A DNA stretch of 64,000 bases from JAQBVV01 sp965249205 (GCA_965249205.1 CBDFLL010000004.1:868001-932000), one strand, 5' to 3'; positions 17,521 to 26,536 are shown, counted from the stretch's first letter. Program-made: numbers and translations. Notes: generated by a model from the letters alone, not told the origin.

Positions 17521-18234
17521 GTGTCGATCGTCACGGTGCCAATTGTCGACATGGAGACGGTCACGCCCCGGTCGCGCCTCGTCACCATGCGTCTGCCTTC
17601 CACTGGGCTGGAATTTCTTCCCGGCCAGGCGGTCGTTGTCGGCACCCAGGGACAGAACGATCGACGGCCCTATTCCATCGCCTGTTCTCCAGAACGAGCG
17701 ACTGAAACTCGGCGCCTCGAGTTACTTGTCGCGGTCGACACCAGCGGTGACCCAGGTCTACACCTCGCATCCGCCGGCCCAGGTACGTTAGTCGACCTCG
17801 AAGGACCGATCGGCGCCTTTACGCTCCCGGACGTGACACGCGATCACCGCGTGTTGTGCGTCGCCGGAGGGACAGGGATCGCGCCGCTGCGGTCCATGCT
17901 CGATCACCTGCTGAGACGAGACGCCGCACCCAGGATTTCACTGCTCTACAGCGCGCGGCGCGGCGATGAGTTCGCGTTCATCGACGAACTGCGCGAGCAC
18001 GCTACCGGGGGACGACTCGAATTGCACCAGACGGTCACGCGCGACCCGAGCGCATTCTGGTCTGGCCGGCGCGGTCGCATCGGTCGATCGCATTTCCAGT
18101 CGGTGCTGCACGAGCCAGCGGCGACCCTGTGTCTGGTCTGTGGGCCTGAACCAATGGTCAAGGAATCCGTCTCCACGCTCAGGGCGATGGGCGTGCCGGA
18201 CACGCAGATCCGAACGGAGCAGTGGGCACGCTGA
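17521..18234 (+). CDS. FAD/NAD(P)-binding oxidoreductase (ferredoxin reductase-like)
   Basis: 237 residues from the GTG at 17521. An N-terminal beta-barrel FAD domain carries RRPYSIACSP, the RxYS flavin motif. The NAD(P)-binding half carries VAGGTGIAPLRSML and CGPEPMVKES, as in ferredoxin-NADP reductase and flavohaemoprotein reductase domains. No iron-sulfur cluster cysteines are seen. The electron partner is unknown. The gene diverges from argG and converges with fabI two bases on, so it seems to be transcribed alone. Confidence 0.82.
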   Translation: MSIVTVPIVDMETVTPRSRLVTMRLPSTGLEFLPGQAVVVGTQGQNDRRPYSIACSPERATETRRLELLVAVDTSGDPGLHLASAGPGTLVDLEGPIGAFTLPDVTRDHRVLCVAGGTGIAPLRSMLDHLLRRDAAPRISLLYSARRGDEFAFIDELREHATGGRLELHQTVTRDPSAFWSGRRGRIGRSHFQSVLHEPAATLCLVCGPEPMVKESVSTLRAMGVPDTQIRTEQWAR

Positions 18235-18236
18235 GC

Positions 18237-19010
18237 CTACATGCCAGTGATGTGAAACCCTGCATCGACCATCAGCACTTCGCCGGTCACACCCCTACCG
18301 GCATCGCCCAGGAGAAACGCCGCGGCTTCTCCGACCTCGCCGGTATCGACATTCCGCCTCAGCGGCGCCCGGTCGCGATAGACGTGCAGAATGCTTGAGA
18401 AGCCTGAGATACCAGCGGCGGCCAGCGTTTTGATCGGTCCCGCGGAAATGGCGTTGACCCGGATGTTTCTCGGCCCGACATCGGCGGCCAGATAGCGGAC
18501 AGTCGCTTCAAGCGCTGCTTTGGCCACACCCATCACGTTGTAGTTCGGAAAGACGCGTTCGCTGCCGAGGTACGTCAGCGTCAACACGCTACCGCCGCCA
18601 CGTTTCGCCATGAGCGGCGCTGCGCCCCTGGTCAGCGCGATCAGCGAATACGCAGAAATGTCGAGGGCGACGCGGAACCCCTCGCGAGTTGTATCGGAAA
18701 AAGGCGAGGACAACTCCTCGCGGAGCGCGAACGCGGCGCCATGCACGACGAAGTCGAGTCCACCGAACTCCTGATCGACCCGTGCGAAGACCGCATCGAT
18801 GTCCGCGTCCGACGTGACATCGCACGGCAGCACGAGTGGCGGCTCGCTAAGCCCTTTCGACAGGTCGTTGACATGATCCTCGAAACGCCCTTGATACGTG
18901 ATCGCGAGACGGGCACCACGGCGGGCCGTTTCCTGCGCTATCGCCCAGGCGATCGACCGCTTGTTGGCCACGCCGACGATCAGGCCATGCTTGCCGGTGA
19001 AGTCAGACAA
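18237..19010 (-). CDS. fabI: Enoyl-[acyl-carrier-protein] reductase (NADH)
   Basis: 257 residues. It is an SDR-fold protein with the FabI-type glycine motif GVANKRSIAWAIA near the N-terminus, the YxxxxxxK active site in YNVMGVAK, and NAISAGPIKTLAA, which marks the FabI group within the SDR superfamily. It performs the last reduction in each round of fatty-acid elongation in the cytoplasm. Upstream is a diverged copy of the mosaic repeat. Confidence 0.95.
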   Translation of the reverse strand: MSDFTGKHGLIVGVANKRSIAWAIAQETARRGARLAITYQGRFEDHVNDLSKGLSEPPLVLPCDVTSDADIDAVFARVDQEFGGLDFVVHGAAFALREELSSPFSDTTREGFRVALDISAYSLIALTRGAAPLMAKRGGGSVLTLTYLGSERVFPNYNVMGVAKAALEATVRYLAADVGPRNIRVNAISAGPIKTLAAAGISGFSSILHVYRDRAPLRRNVDTGEVGEAAAFLLGDAGRGVTGEVLMVDAGFHITGM

Positions 19011-19019
19011 CGGCTAGTC

Positions 19020-19172
19020 CCCTGGAAACGTGATTGGTTGCATACGTCGCGAAGCGCGGCCCCCGGATGGCAAGACGCGACGACCGAGCATAGTGGCCAT
19101 ATGTGAGGAAGACACAACGCTGCCAGGCGGGATGCCCTGCCCGGGAGTTCCGTGACGAACTACGTGTCCAGG
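19020..19172. repeat. Mosaic intergenic repeat, diverged copy
   Basis: The stretch includes GACGCGACGACCGAGCATAG followed by a degraded AGGAAGACACAACGCTGCC, matching the inner module of other copies. The clear inverted ends are not preserved. It abuts a CTAG at 19173-19176 that holds the stop codon of the next gene. Confidence 0.5.
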
Positions 19173-19880
19173 CTAGCGTCCGCGCTTGCGGCCACCGCCA
19201 CGACCAGAACCCTGGCCCGACCTGTTCCCGCGCGGGCCTCCGGGATTGCCAGCGCCTCCTGGTCCGGATCCGCTTCTCTGCCCGCCCGAACCTTGACGCG
19301 GTCCCCCGGAGCGCGGCTGCTGCGAGCCCCCCTGCGCATGCCCTTGTCGGCGTCCCTGACCGAATCGCTGGCCTGCCTTGTTCCCGTCAGGCTCGCGACC
19401 GCCCCGGCCACCCGGCTGGCGGACGGTGAAGTCAGGTGACCGTCGCTCAGCTGACTGCCCGTCGGGTCGCGGCAACGTGGCGCGAATCAACCGGCGATGG
19501 ACCGGTCCATCGTCAACATCGGCCTCGGCAGCGGCCATCGGCGCCGCGTCCGCGATGGCATCGTCAGGCGATGATGGGGTCTCGTACGAATCAGGCGTTC
19601 CGTCGTCCACAGTGGGCTCCTCTTTCAGCGGCTCGGCGTCCCCAGTTGCCCTGGGTGGACGCAGCACTCCATCGGTCGGATCGCCGTCGGCGTCCGGACG
19701 TTTCTTGCGTGACGGCGGCACCTTGGCCGCCCGGTACTCATGGTCCGCATCACATGTGGAGCAACGAGTTTGCTTCACCTGCTCGTCAATCATCGCCACA
19801 ACGGCATGATTCGTTATGCGGCGCTCGCGCGGACAATAGTCGTCGAGAATGTCACCGAGCCTAAGCCGGCGTTGTTGCAT
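19173..19880 (-). CDS. Zinc-ribbon-like N-terminus with Gly/Arg-rich tail, hypothetical
   Basis: 235 residues. The first 50 residues hold three cysteines in YCPRERR ... TRCSTCDADHEY, suggesting a small metal-binding fold. Residues about 55-150 are acidic and low complexity. The last 75 residues are rich in Gly, Arg, Gln and Ser (for example GGPRQGSGGQRSGSG and SGRGGGRKRGR), like RGG-type RNA-binding tails. A role in RNA or ribosome binding is plausible but only inferred from composition. It is transcribed toward fabI from an isolated position. The TAG stop is part of a CTAG next to a repeat. Confidence 0.6.
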   Translation of the reverse strand: MQQRRLRLGDILDDYCPRERRITNHAVVAMIDEQVKQTRCSTCDADHEYRAAKVPPSRKKRPDADGDPTDGVLRPPRATGDAEPLKEEPTVDDGTPDSYETPSSPDDAIADAAPMAAAEADVDDGPVHRRLIRATLPRPDGQSAERRSPDFTVRQPGGRGGREPDGNKAGQRFGQGRRQGHAQGGSQQPRSGGPRQGSGGQRSGSGPGGAGNPGGPRGNRSGQGSGRGGGRKRGR

Positions 19881-20069
19881 TACTCCCCCGGAGCCGTTCC
19901 TTTCAGGCGGGATGAGAAAGGAAGTAGGTGCGGAAATCTTAGCAAATCATGCCTGAAATCCAAAATTCGCCGGGCCGATTCCGAGCGCTGTGGATCGAGC
20001 CCGTTGTTCCTGGAGTTTCATCCTGATCCACAGAAGTGTCACCCCCGGCGCGTCGCCGAGCGCCTCAAC

Positions 20070-21449
20070 CTACCTTCCTGCCTTCCCCAACCACGCCCGA
20101 CACTCGCCAAGCGCTTGACGAACCGCCTCAGGATTGGTCGACTGCGGGGTCCGACGGGCCTGGACCGACGCGAGGGCCGTGGCCGCACGGGGCGCATCTT
20201 CCCCGAACATGTCGCTGGCATCGCTCCATTCGGTGGGCGTAAGTGTGCTGAAATCGCGCCCCTCGGCCAGCAGCCGCCTGACCATGGCACCCACGACTTC
20301 GTGCGCCCGCCTGAACGGCATGCCTCGCGAAACCAGGTAGTCAGCGACATCAGTCGCAAGCAGCAGGCCCGACGCCGCGTGCTCGGCCCGTTCGGCGTTC
20401 AACACCAGCCGACCCACCACGGCGTGCGCTGCGGCAACCGATGTGGCCAGCGTCATCTCGGCGTCAAACACCGCTTCTTTGTCTTCCTGAAGGTCTTTGT
20501 TGTAGCCACTCGGCAGCCCCTTCATCGTCGCAAGCCACCCCGTCAACCTGCCAATGGCCCGCCCTGTCTTTCCGCGCACCAGTTCGAGCGGATCGGGGTT
20601 CTTCTTCTGCGGCATCATGCTGCTGCCAGTTGCCGACGCATCCGCCAGCTCGAAGAACCCGTGTTCCTCGCCCGTGAAGATAATCACGTCCTCGGACAGG
20701 CGGCTCAGATGCACCATCGAAAGCGACGTCGCGTACAGGAACGAGGCCACGAAATCCCGATCGGACGACGCGTCAATGCTGTTATCGACGATGCGTGAAA
20801 AACCGAGCGCACGAGCCAGCCGCGCTGCATCGACGGGATAGCTGGTTCCTGCCACCGCGCCAGAGCCCAGCGTCAGAGCGTCGGCTTCGTCGGCAGCTGT
20901 CGCCAGCCGACCGTGGTCGCGACGCAGCGCCGCTGCGTGGCACAGAAAGTAGTGCGCCACCAAGACAGGCTGCGCGCGGCGCAAGTGTGTATACGACGGC
21001 ATGAGGGACTGCCCTGCCTCCTCCGCCTGCTCCACGCACGCGGCGATGAGAGACGCCACGCCGCTCCGCAACACGGGTATGCGCCGCCGTAGATACAGCC
21101 GAAGGTCCAGCGACACTTGCTCGTTCCGGGAACGCCCTGTATGAAGACGACGGCCAGCGTCGCCAATGCGCTCGATCAGCTTCCGTTCGACAAAGCTGTG
21201 TACGTCCTCGTCGGGGCCGGACACCAAAGCTGGGACACGCAGCCCTTCTTCGAGGATCGCCCTGAGGCCCGCGACAATCGCCGTGGTGTCCTCGCGTGAT
21301 ACCACACCCGCGCTGCCCAGCTCCTCGGCCCACGCGATGCTGCCAGCCACGTCATCAGGAAAAAGCGCACGATCAACGCCGAAGGACACGCCGAAATCGA
21401 ACGCCGCCGGATCGGGCGCCGTGTCAAAACGACCAGACCAGAGTGTCAT
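20070..21449 (-). CDS. argH: Argininosuccinate lyase
   Basis: 459 residues. Fumarase/aspartase superfamily features are clear: TGRSRNEQVSLDLRLYLR, SYTHLRRAQPV, and the signature GSSMMPQKKNPD with the mobile active-site loop. It splits argininosuccinate into arginine and fumarate. It is the last gene of the leftward operon argR, ArgG-like, argH; its ATG overlaps the stop of the ArgG-like gene by four bases, so its translation depends on that upstream frame staying open. Confidence 0.96.
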   Translation of the reverse strand: MTLWSGRFDTAPDPAAFDFGVSFGVDRALFPDDVAGSIAWAEELGSAGVVSREDTTAIVAGLRAILEEGLRVPALVSGPDEDVHSFVERKLIERIGDAGRRLHTGRSRNEQVSLDLRLYLRRRIPVLRSGVASLIAACVEQAEEAGQSLMPSYTHLRRAQPVLVAHYFLCHAAALRRDHGRLATAADEADALTLGSGAVAGTSYPVDAARLARALGFSRIVDNSIDASSDRDFVASFLYATSLSMVHLSRLSEDVIIFTGEEHGFFELADASATGSSMMPQKKNPDPLELVRGKTGRAIGRLTGWLATMKGLPSGYNKDLQEDKEAVFDAEMTLATSVAAAHAVVGRLVLNAERAEHAASGLLLATDVADYLVSRGMPFRRAHEVVGAMVRRLLAEGRDFSTLTPTEWSDASDMFGEDAPRAATALASVQARRTPQSTNPEAVRQALGECRAWLGKAGR

Positions 21450-22405
21450 GCGCGTGATGCCTCCGCTTGCCGCCCGCCGACGACCTCCGACGTAAGCAGT
21501 GTGCTCTTGAACAATTTGATGCGTACCGAGCCGGTCACCATCTCCTCCATCCTGGCGTTAAGGGCGTCGATTGTCTCGCGACCCTCGGTGAACCACCGCC
21601 CCTCGCTCACAAGGTGGGCGTAGGCCAGAGCCCTGTCCTGTTTGAGCTGCAGCAGATCCGGCGGCAACACTGCCGCGTTCAGGGCTGCGCGCGCCGCATG
21701 CAGCACGACGGCAGCGGGCGCTTCGCAGGCGTGATCGCCCGGCGTGCCGTTTCCGCGGTGCCCAGCCCCAATCCACCCGACTCCGTGTTGGCCCGCAATC
21801 ACCGTCAGGCTCTCGATCAGCTCTATCAACGGCATCGGCACACCGTTGATCGCCGAGGGCGCCCCCTGCTCGAAGGCGATCTCGACAGACGCCGGGCTGT
21901 CCGGCGTCTCGACCCGCAGTGCGTTGACCGCACGCGCGCGTCCCCAGAGGTTCGGATGCCCGCGCTGAGCCACGTCCCCGCACCCGACGGCCATGACTTG
22001 AACCGGATCGAGCGCCGCGATACACACACCGATTCGCTCATGAACGCCGTCCCTGCCACCGTGCGCAACCGCGGTCGCCCGCTCGACCCTGGCGATGTCC
22101 ACCAGTTTCCGTGCAATCAACGGCCACGCCAGCGCCTCGCCCTGTGGATGCCGCCCCTCGCACAAGGCGCCGGCCCGCAACGATGGAAGCACGAAGTCCT
22201 GGGCGAACTCCTCGCGCACATCGAGCACATGTGCCCGCACCGCACCGACGGCCAGTGCGCGGTCGCGAACCTCTTCCAGATCGCACCCTTGCCCGAGGTC
22301 CAGCGTGAGAGTCACCACTTCGGCGCCGTGTGGCTCAGCCAGAGCCTGAATCGCCATCGAGGTCTGCAGGCCTCCTGTATACGCGAGGACAATCCGCCGA
22401 TTCAT
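21446..22405 (-). CDS. Degenerate ArgG-like protein in the arg operon
   Basis: 319 residues from the ATG at 22405, which overlaps the argR stop (ATGA). It matches the short-type ArgG along most of its length (VVTLTLDLGQGCDLEEVRDR, HGVGWIG, ILHA-like VVLHAARAAL, GSVRIKLFKS), but key sites are altered. The nucleotide loop reads AYTGGLQTS instead of AYSGGLDTS, the GKGNDQVRFE-type stretch reads GGRDGVHERIG, and about 60 residues before NLWGRA are missing compared with about 400 in the family. Catalysis is doubtful. The frame is uninterrupted and coupled to genes on both sides. It may be a regulatory relic or may serve to keep argH translated. Confidence 0.8.
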   Translation of the reverse strand: MNRRIVLAYTGGLQTSMAIQALAEPHGAEVVTLTLDLGQGCDLEEVRDRALAVGAVRAHVLDVREEFAQDFVLPSLRAGALCEGRHPQGEALAWPLIARKLVDIARVERATAVAHGGRDGVHERIGVCIAALDPVQVMAVGCGDVAQRGHPNLWGRARAVNALRVETPDSPASVEIAFEQGAPSAINGVPMPLIELIESLTVIAGQHGVGWIGAGHRGNGTPGDHACEAPAAVVLHAARAALNAAVLPPDLLQLKQDRALAYAHLVSEGRWFTEGRETIDALNARMEEMVTGSVRIKLFKSTLLTSEVVGGRQAEASRA

Positions 22406-22854
22406 GCTCTGGACAACCCCTCTAGCCACGTGACGAGCGCGCGCGCGCGCCGGACGTCTGGCGTGATCACGAGAATCGTGTCGTCACCGGCAATCGTGCC
22501 GACGACCTCGGGCAAGCGGGCGCCGTCGAGCGCGACGCCGAGGAGTTGCGCCTGGCCCGGGCCCGTGCGCAGCACCACGAATTGTTGCACGCGGTTGATA
22601 CGCGTCAGGTGCGCCCCTACCGCGCGATTCAGCAAGGACCGCGCCGACTGTCCATTCGAGTCCGAGGCCACTGGCGGCTGGTAGGCCCCAGCGTGGCCTC
22701 CCTTGACAAGCCCGAGTTCTCGGACATCCCGCGACAACGTCGCCTGCGTCACGTCAAACCCAGCCTTGCGTATCAGGCGCCGTAGCTGCTCCTGGTTACG
22801 CACGGGCTGCTGCTGGACAACGTCGAGGATCACCGACTGGCGGCGGGCTTTCAT
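22402..22854 (-). CDS. argR: Arginine repressor
   Basis: 150 residues, the normal length. The N-terminal winged helix (QEQLRRLIRKAGFDVTQATLSRDVRELG) carries the conserved SRD-containing recognition segment. The C-terminal arginine-binding trimer domain includes LRTGPGQAQLLGVALD and VVGTIAGDDTILVI. It is expected to repress the arg genes when arginine is plentiful. It heads the leftward operon and diverges from argC across an 82-bp region holding a palindrome that fits an ARG box, so it probably controls itself as well. Confidence 0.95.
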   Translation of the reverse strand: MKARRQSVILDVVQQQPVRNQEQLRRLIRKAGFDVTQATLSRDVRELGLVKGGHAGAYQPPVASDSNGQSARSLLNRAVGAHLTRINRVQQFVVLRTGPGQAQLLGVALDGARLPEVVGTIAGDDTILVITPDVRRARALVTWLEGLSRA

Positions 22855-22884
22855 ATCTGATCGTCTGGTAGCTTACACCAAGAC

Positions 22885-22914
22885 TTGACTGTTTATGCAC
22901 ATAGATGTATAAAT
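22885..22914 (+). promoter_or_regulatory. argC promoter overlapped by an ARG-box-like palindrome
   Basis: TTGACT (22885-22890) and TATAAA (22908-22913) are 17 bases apart, an excellent housekeeping promoter pointing at argC. TTTATGCA (22892-22899) and TGTATAAA (22906-22913) form a palindrome with seven of eight arm bases matching, filling the spacer and the -10 box. A repressor bound there would block polymerase. The ATG of argC follows at 22937. Confidence 0.7.
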
Positions 22915-22936
22915 ACTCTTTTCTTTGCTGACCAAT

Positions 22937-23956
22937 ATGGCTACGACTGTCCCTCTCGCCACCGCCACAGACGTGCCCCGTGTCGCGGTGGCTGGCGCCA
23001 CCGGTTACGCCGGGCAGGAGGTCGTCCGCCTGCTGGCCAGACACCCGGCCGTGACGCTCACCGACGCGATGTCGTCCGGGGCCACCAGTGCTCCGAGGCC
23101 CCTTCCTGCGCTCAGGGGCGTCTGGGACGGCACGGTGGTACCGCTGGACGTCGATACGCTCGTGGCGCACGCCGACATCGTGTTTCTCGCGCTGCCCGAA
23201 GCCGCCTCCGCGGAAGTCGGAGGCGCGCTGCTCAAGCGCGACACACGTGTCATCGATCTCTCTGGCGCCTTCCGCATCCGCGACGACGCCGGCCGACAGC
23301 AGTGGTATCCGGCCACCGGCGCGTTGCCTCCCGGCGTCGCCTACGGGTTGTCCGAGCGGTATGCGACGACCATTCGAGACGCGAGCCTCGTGTCCAATCC
23401 CGGCTGCTACCCGACTGCCGCGCTGCTGGCCCTCGCACCGCTCGCCGATGCGGGACTGCTCGAAGGCCACGTGGTCATCGACGCCAAGTCGGGGATTTCT
23501 GGAGCCGGTAAGTCACCGAGCGACCGTACGCATTTTTGTGAGAATCACGGCAGCGTGGCCGCCTACGGCGTGTTCGCGCACCGGCACACTGCCGAAATCG
23601 AACAGGAGCTCGGAGCCTCGGTCACGTTCGTTCCTCATCTCGTCCCACTCGATCGAGGCCTCCTCGAGACGATCTACGGGTCGTTGCGCCCGGGCACGAC
23701 CGATGCTCAGATAACCGACGCCCTTCACCGCGCCTATGCGGCGGCACCGTTCGTTCGACTGACGGGGAGCGAACTCCCCGAAATCAAACACGTCGCCTAC
23801 AGCAACTTTTGCGACATTGGCTGGCGCGTTGACGAGCCGACCGGGCGCCTCGTCATGGTGTCGGCCATCGACAACCTCATCAAGGGCGCTGCCGGCCAGG
23901 CCGTGCAGAACCTGAACATCCTGCTCGGCCTCGACGAGCGTACGGGCCTGTTGTGA
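22937..23956 (+). CDS. argC: N-acetyl-gamma-glutamyl-phosphate reductase
   Basis: 339 residues from the ATG at 22937; a TTG at 22925 is possible but weaker. The Rossmann start is VAVAGATGYAGQEVVRLL and the catalytic cysteine is in VSNPGCYPTAALLAL, the family signature. It reduces N-acetylglutamyl phosphate to the semialdehyde with NADPH. First gene of the six-gene rightward operon; the next gene starts inside its stop codon (GTGA). Confidence 0.96.
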   Translation: MATTVPLATATDVPRVAVAGATGYAGQEVVRLLARHPAVTLTDAMSSGATSAPRPLPALRGVWDGTVVPLDVDTLVAHADIVFLALPEAASAEVGGALLKRDTRVIDLSGAFRIRDDAGRQQWYPATGALPPGVAYGLSERYATTIRDASLVSNPGCYPTAALLALAPLADAGLLEGHVVIDAKSGISGAGKSPSDRTHFCENHGSVAAYGVFAHRHTAEIEQELGASVTFVPHLVPLDRGLLETIYGSLRPGTTDAQITDALHRAYAAAPFVRLTGSELPEIKHVAYSNFCDIGWRVDEPTGRLVMVSAIDNLIKGAAGQAVQNLNILLGLDERTGLL

Positions 23957-24771
23957 AGCGCCGCCTTGTCTTGAAGCTCGGCGGCGAGCTGCTGGAACAG
24001 CCCGAAGAGCTGCAGCGCCTGGCTGCCGGAATTGCCTCTTTGGCTCGCCGAGCCTCGCTCGTCGTGGTCCACGGGGGTGGGCGCGAAATCGACGCCGCGC
24101 TGGCAACCGCCGGAATTGCCAAACATCAGATCGACGGCATCCGCGTCACGGATGCACGCACGCTGGACGTCGTCGTCTCGGTGCTAGCGGGCGCCATCAA
24201 TACACGCCTCGTGGCGGCGCTGCGCCGAGCCGGCGCGAACCCGGTGGGGCTGACCGGCGCGGACACCGCAGTGATCACCGTACGCCGGGCAGGGCCTGTC
24301 ATGAGCGTTGCCGGAAAAACCGTTGACCTGGGTCTCGTGGGATCACCGATAAACAGTGGCTCGCCGAGGCTGCTGACCGCCCTTCTGGCCCGCGGCTACG
24401 TGCCGGTCGTGGCGTGCCTTGGAGCCACCCGCGCCGGACAGATCCTGAATGTGAACGCAGACACGCTCGCCGCTCACCTGGCGGGGCAGCTCGGCGCGCG
24501 GCGTCTGGTGATTGCCGGCGGAACGGCTGGGGTGCTTGACGGCTCGGGAGACACCATCGACCGGCTGACCGCCCGCGGAGCCGCGCGTCTGATCCGCGCC
24601 GGCACCGCGGACAGAGGCATGGTTGCCAAACTTGAAGCGTGCCGCTCGGCGCTCCGCAAAGGCGTCGGCGACGTGATCATCGCGAATGGCCGCGACGGGA
24701 ATCTCGAAACTCTGGCCGGCGTCCGGACGCCACTATCCGGCCTATCCGGCTGCACGCAGGTGGTCCGATGA
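23953..24771 (+). CDS. argB: N-acetylglutamate kinase
   Basis: 272 residues from a GTG overlapping the argC stop. Amino-acid kinase features are clear: VLKLGGELLE with the catalytic lysine, VVVHGGGREID, and ILNVNADTLAAHLAGQL. It phosphorylates N-acetylglutamate, usually the arginine-feedback step in organisms with a recycling pathway. The N-terminal helix typical of arginine-sensitive hexameric kinases is absent, so feedback control may act elsewhere. The gene is followed with a four-base overlap by argD. Confidence 0.95.
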   Translation: MKRRLVLKLGGELLEQPEELQRLAAGIASLARRASLVVVHGGGREIDAALATAGIAKHQIDGIRVTDARTLDVVVSVLAGAINTRLVAALRRAGANPVGLTGADTAVITVRRAGPVMSVAGKTVDLGLVGSPINSGSPRLLTALLARGYVPVVACLGATRAGQILNVNADTLAAHLAGQLGARRLVIAGGTAGVLDGSGDTIDRLTARGAARLIRAGTADRGMVAKLEACRSALRKGVGDVIIANGRDGNLETLAGVRTPLSGLSGCTQVVR

Positions 24772-25979
24772 CCGTGACGCTCACCGACATCCAGGAGCGC
24801 GAATCGCGCCACGTGCTTCAGACATATGCTCGGCAGCCCGTTGCGTTCGTGCGTGGCGTTGGTTCGCGGCTGTACGATGTTGACGGTCGCGAGTATCTCG
24901 ACTTCATCTCCGGCATCGGTGTGACCTCTCTCGGACACGCGCATCCTGGCCTTACGGCGGTGATCGCGGATCAGGCGGCGACGCTGCTGCACACATCGAA
25001 TCTGTACTACCATCCATACCAGGCAGAGGCGGCCGCGCTCCTGGCTGAGTTCTCTGGGCTCCCACGTACGTTCTTCTGCAACAGTGGGGCGGAGGCCGTC
25101 GAGGCCTGCCTCAAGTTCGCGCGACGCTATTGGTTTACCCAAGGCGCGACACAGCGGACCGGCTTCGTTGCGCTGAAAGGGTCATTCTCCGGCCGAACGA
25201 TGGGCGCGCTCTCGGTCACCCACAACGAGGGCTATCGCACACCCTTCGGACCACTCATCGGACCGGTGACCTTCGTCGATCCGAGTAATCCTGAGGATCT
25301 GGCGGCCGCCGTGACGGCCGACACCGCGGCGATCATTGCCGAACCAATTCTTGGCGAAGGGGGCATCCGTCCGCTGTCGTCGCAGTTTGCCACCGCCATC
25401 AACGATGCCTGTGAGCGGACCGGCGCGCTCTATATCGCCGACGAGGTGCAGTCGGGGCTCGGCCGCACGGGCCATGCCTTCTACGCGCCAGCGCTGGGCC
25501 TCCGGCCCGACCTGACATCGGTCGGAAAGGCACTGGGCGGCGGCATCCCGATCGGAGCGGCGCTGGTGTCGGAGCACGTCGCGAAGATGGTGTCACCCGG
25601 GGATCACGGCAGCACGTACGGCGGAAATCTCCTGGGCACGCGCGCCGCCGTCTTCGTACTCGACCAGCTGAAGAACGGCCTTCTCGATCATGTGAACACC
25701 GTTGGCGTGCACTTCGAGCGCCGCCTCCGCACCCTCGCGCTGTGCCACCCGTCGATCGTCGAGGTGCGCGGTGTCGGCCTGATGCGGGCCCTCCAGCTAC
25801 ATATCGATGCCACCCAGGTCGTCGACGCGGCCCGCGAACAGGGCCTGCTGGTGAACCGGACTGACGCACACGTGGTTCGACTATTGCCGGCGCTCACGAT
25901 TGAAGCCGCCGAGATTGATCGCGCTGTCGACATTCTTGACGAGGTGTTGGCCGCCGCCGGGTCGGAGACCGCTCCATGA
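24768..25979 (+). CDS. argD: Acetylornithine aminotransferase
   Basis: 403 residues from the ATG at 24768 that overlaps the argB stop. Class III aminotransferase motifs: FCNSGAEAVEACLKFAR (PLP phosphate site), IADEVQSGLGRTG, and SVGKALGGG with the PLP lysine. It converts N-acetylglutamate semialdehyde to N-acetylornithine with glutamate as donor. Close relatives can also work in lysine synthesis. The stop overlaps the acetyltransferase gene start. Confidence 0.95.
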   Translation: MTVTLTDIQERESRHVLQTYARQPVAFVRGVGSRLYDVDGREYLDFISGIGVTSLGHAHPGLTAVIADQAATLLHTSNLYYHPYQAEAAALLAEFSGLPRTFFCNSGAEAVEACLKFARRYWFTQGATQRTGFVALKGSFSGRTMGALSVTHNEGYRTPFGPLIGPVTFVDPSNPEDLAAAVTADTAAIIAEPILGEGGIRPLSSQFATAINDACERTGALYIADEVQSGLGRTGHAFYAPALGLRPDLTSVGKALGGGIPIGAALVSEHVAKMVSPGDHGSTYGGNLLGTRAAVFVLDQLKNGLLDHVNTVGVHFERRLRTLALCHPSIVEVRGVGLMRALQLHIDATQVVDAAREQGLLVNRTDAHVVRLLPALTIEAAEIDRAVDILDEVLAAAGSETAP

Positions 25980-26536
25980 CGATGGCCGCGGTCATTCCCG
26001 CTGCGCCAACGCAGCCGCCAGTGGCCGCTGTCCCTAACCTCTGCCTTCGCCCGGCTACCGCTGATGACGCGACGGCCATGCACGCGCTCATCGTCGCCTA
26101 TTTGGCGGAGGGTCACCTGCTTCCGCGCGACAGGGACGAGATTGCCGTGCATGCACATCGCTTCGTCGTCGCCGCCAGGGGTGCTCGCGTGATCGCCTGC
26201 GCCGAACTCGCCCCGCTCGGCCGGGACGTCAGCGAGGTTCGCTCGCTTGTCGTCAGCCATGAAGCGCGCACACTCGGGGTTGGCCACCACATCATTGACG
26301 AGCTCGTCGAGCGGGCCACCTCAGCGGGGTTCGAGAAACTCTGTGCGTTCACGCACGCCCCCGCCTACTTCGTACAGTTTGGTTTCTCGATCGTTCCGCA
26401 CGTCTGGTTGCCAGAAAAGATCCTTGCCGATTGCCGTGCCTGCCCGAAGTTCCGACGATGTGGTCAGTACGCGATGCTGCGCGAGCTACACCGCGCGACA
26501 CAGGCCTGCGTACCATTGGCGGCGCTTCATGGCTGA
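25976..26536 (+). CDS. argA: GNAT N-acetylglutamate synthase, short ArgA type
   Basis: 186 residues. A GNAT fold is visible (LRPATADDATAMHALI, EVRSLVVSHEARTLGVGHHI, YFVQFGFSIV). Near the end, LPEKILADCRACPKFRRCGQ matches the cysteine-containing tail found in stand-alone short N-acetylglutamate synthases. Such enzymes supply the first acetyl group, topping up the cycle run by ArgJ. Its place between argD and argJ, with overlaps on both sides, supports the call. Confidence 0.85.
   Translation: MTMAAVIPAAPTQPPVAAVPNLCLRPATADDATAMHALIVAYLAEGHLLPRDRDEIAVHAHRFVVAARGARVIACAELAPLGRDVSEVRSLVVSHEARTLGVGHHIIDELVERATSAGFEKLCAFTHAPAYFVQFGFSIVPHVWLPEKILADCRACPKFRRCGQYAMLRELHRATQACVPLAALHG

Noticed and set aside
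21467..22684. 405-codon plus-strand frame opposite the ArgG-like and argR genes
   Set aside because: The minus strand carries recognisable ArgR and ArgG-like proteins with coupled starts; the plus frame has no motif or ribosome site.
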